Origin: Alphaproteobacteria bacterium
GTDB lineage: Bacteria > Pseudomonadota > Alphaproteobacteria > Rs-D84
Reading direction: 5' to 3'
DNA length: 7,889 bases
Assembly: GCA_016301865.1 (NCBI GenBank)
Contig: JAEDOP010000027.1
Coordinates: 1 to 7,889 of the forward strand
Shown here: piece after piece, positions 6,715 through 7,889 of the stretch
Layout: each line of letters starts with the position of its first letter
Numbering within the stretch: the first letter of the stretch is position 1
Notes under the pieces: model-generated
Told to the model about the DNA's origin: nothing
Databases searched by the model: none
Seen by the model: the letters and a program-made list of their open reading frames with translations, nothing else
Program-made: the position numbers and the translations under genes

Positions 6715-7889
6715 TTATAACTGTGCGCGAACTTCTTCGACTTCGTAGCATTCGACACGGTCGCCTTCTTTCAGGTCATTGTATTTGTCAAAAGACATAC
6801 CGAATTCAACGCCACCAGATACTTCTTTGACTTCGTTCTTTTCACGACGCAGTTGCCCAATTTTGCCGTCATAAATAACGACGTTGTTGCGCAACAGACG
6901 TACGAACGCGTCTTTCTTAATTGTTCCTTCGGTCATGCGACAGCCTGCAACGCGGATGCCCTTGCCCACGGTGAACAAGGCGATAACATCTGCATAGCCG
7001 ATAAATGTTTCGTGTTTTTCCGGCGCCAATTTACCCGACAGGATTTCTTTGATTTCGTCTGAGATGCGATAGACAACACTGTGATAGCGAATATCAACGC
7101 CGTTGTTGCGCGCCATATCACGAACCACAGAATCCGCACGGACATTAAACGCAATAATTACCGCGCCCGATGCAGTTGCCAGGCGGATGTCACCTTCGGT
7201 AATCTGGCCAACGCCAGACGACAAGATTTCAACACCAACCTTGTCAGTGGCGATTTCTTTGACCATGTCCGAAATCGCTTCGACCGAGCCCTGAACATCC
7301 GCACGCAGGATAATTGGCAGGATTAACTTCTTGGATTCATCACGTTTGGCAAACAATTCTTCTAGGGATGAACGTTTGACTGCGTTTGCTTTGTCCTTGG
7401 CCTGTTGTGCGCGATATGCGGCGACTTCGCGGGTTTGGGATTCGTTTTCCATAACGCGCAGTTGGTCACCGGCCCCCGGGACACTGTTCAGCCCCAGCAC
7501 AACCGCCGGCTGGCCCGGTTTAACTGATTTTACACGTTCGCCGGCCGAATTAATCAGACCACGTACGCGACCAAATGTTTCGCCAACGACGAACACATCA
7601 CCGATTTTCAAAGTTCCTTGGCGCATCAGAATTGTTGCGACCGCGCCCAGACCTTTTTCCATTTTTGCTTCGACAACGTATGCGACCGCAGGCATATCGG
7701 CATCCGCCTTCAGTTCCATCATTTCGGCCTGTAATAAAATTGCTTCTTCTAGTTTATCAAGGCCGATTTTCTTGGTTGCGGAAATTTCCACACATTGGAC
7801 ATCGCCACCCATTTCTTCGACCTGAACTTCCTGTTGCAACAGGTCGGTTTTGACGCGCATGGCGTTTGCCTCGGGCAGGTCGATTTTAT
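6715..7889 (-). CDS. infB: Translation initiation factor IF-2, C-terminal part (5' end cut by window)
   Basis: IF-2 is the GTPase that brings fMet-tRNA to the 30S subunit and promotes subunit joining. The frame is open to the window end: the nine codons ahead of the Met at 7860 read KIDLPEANA, the end of the G4 NKxD motif, so the Met is internal and the N-terminus and most of the G domain are missing. Numbering from that Met: end of the G domain with the G5 motif ISATK (26-30); domain II, about 55-140 (MEKGLGAVATILMRQGTLKIGD); domain III, about 165-275 (LRADVQGSVEAI, GQITEGDI, FNVRAD); and the C2 initiator-tRNA domain, about 285-378 (GKGIRVAGCRMTEG, VRLLRNNVVIYDG, YNDLKEGDRVECYE). In C2 the usual ECG reads EFG (Phe353). 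It ends at a terminator, with no rbfA behind it. Confidence 0.96.
   Translation of the reverse strand, partial: KIDLPEANAMRVKTDLLQQEVQVEEMGGDVQCVEISATKKIGLDKLEEAILLQAEMMELKADADMPAVAYVVEAKMEKGLGAVATILMRQGTLKIGDVFVVGETFGRVRGLINSAGERVKSVKPGQPAVVLGLNSVPGAGDQLRVMENESQTREVAAYRAQQAKDKANAVKRSSLEELFAKRDESKKLILPIILRADVQGSVEAISDMVKEIATDKVGVEILSSGVGQITEGDIRLATASGAVIIAFNVRADSVVRDMARNNGVDIRYHSVVYRISDEIKEILSGKLAPEKHETFIGYADVIALFTVGKGIRVAGCRMTEGTIKKDAFVRLLRNNVVIYDGKIGQLRREKNEVKEVSGGVEFGMSFDKYNDLKEGDRVECYEVEEVRAQL

Noticed and set aside
7331..7825. 164-codon open frame on the plus strand opposite infB
   Set aside because: Antisense to conserved IF-2 domains; Ser/Thr/Pro-rich translation without recognisable motifs.
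7858..7860. ATG at 7860 as the true start of infB or of a short IF-2 form
   Set aside because: The in-frame codons ahead of it encode KIDLPEANA, the G4 region of the GTPase domain, so translation continues from outside the window.

Overview
This window reads as a block of housekeeping and envelope genes from an alphaproteobacterium, with modest G+C by eye and tightly packed genes. Evidence for a Gram-negative alphaproteobacterium is an LptD with the alphaproteobacterial style of beta-barrel (a RWHIF...ERASDKTYLQKYGF block), a SurA-type periplasmic chaperone next to it, and bacterial RlmN and IF-2. The shortened SurA, the short ValRS and the compact spacing would fit a reduced-genome, host-associated or gut lineage, but that is inference and no genus can be named from the sequence.

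Left part, plus strand (1-3413): the 3' two-thirds or so of lptD (cut by the window edge), then a small SurA-like periplasmic chaperone after a 15-base gap, then rlmN overlapping it by four bases (ATGA). These three form one apparent operon ending at a strong hairpin terminator around 3421-3450. LptD inserts lipopolysaccharide into the outer membrane and SurA escorts outer-membrane proteins, LptD included, across the periplasm. RlmN methylates 23S rRNA and tRNA and is functionally separate.

Middle part, minus strand (6690 down to 3449): a promoter-like region and an inverted repeat followed by a T run (6595-6661), then valS, then 18 bases later an acyl-ACP thioesterase gene. This operon converges on rlmN, and the hairpin between them has A/T tracts on both sides, so it can stop transcription from both directions.

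Right edge, minus strand (7889 down to 6715): the C-terminal part of infB (IF-2), cut by the window edge and closed by its own terminator, with no rbfA following.

I see no mobile element, CRISPR array, tRNA, rRNA or defence system, and no clear new system. The points most worth a second look are an invariant-type cysteine of the IF-2 C2 domain replaced by phenylalanine, a ValRS without the C-terminal coiled-coil arm whose C-terminal half looks archaeal/rickettsial in style, a SurA with a shrunken, probably non-catalytic parvulin region, and the hairpin-plus-U-run directly ahead of valS.
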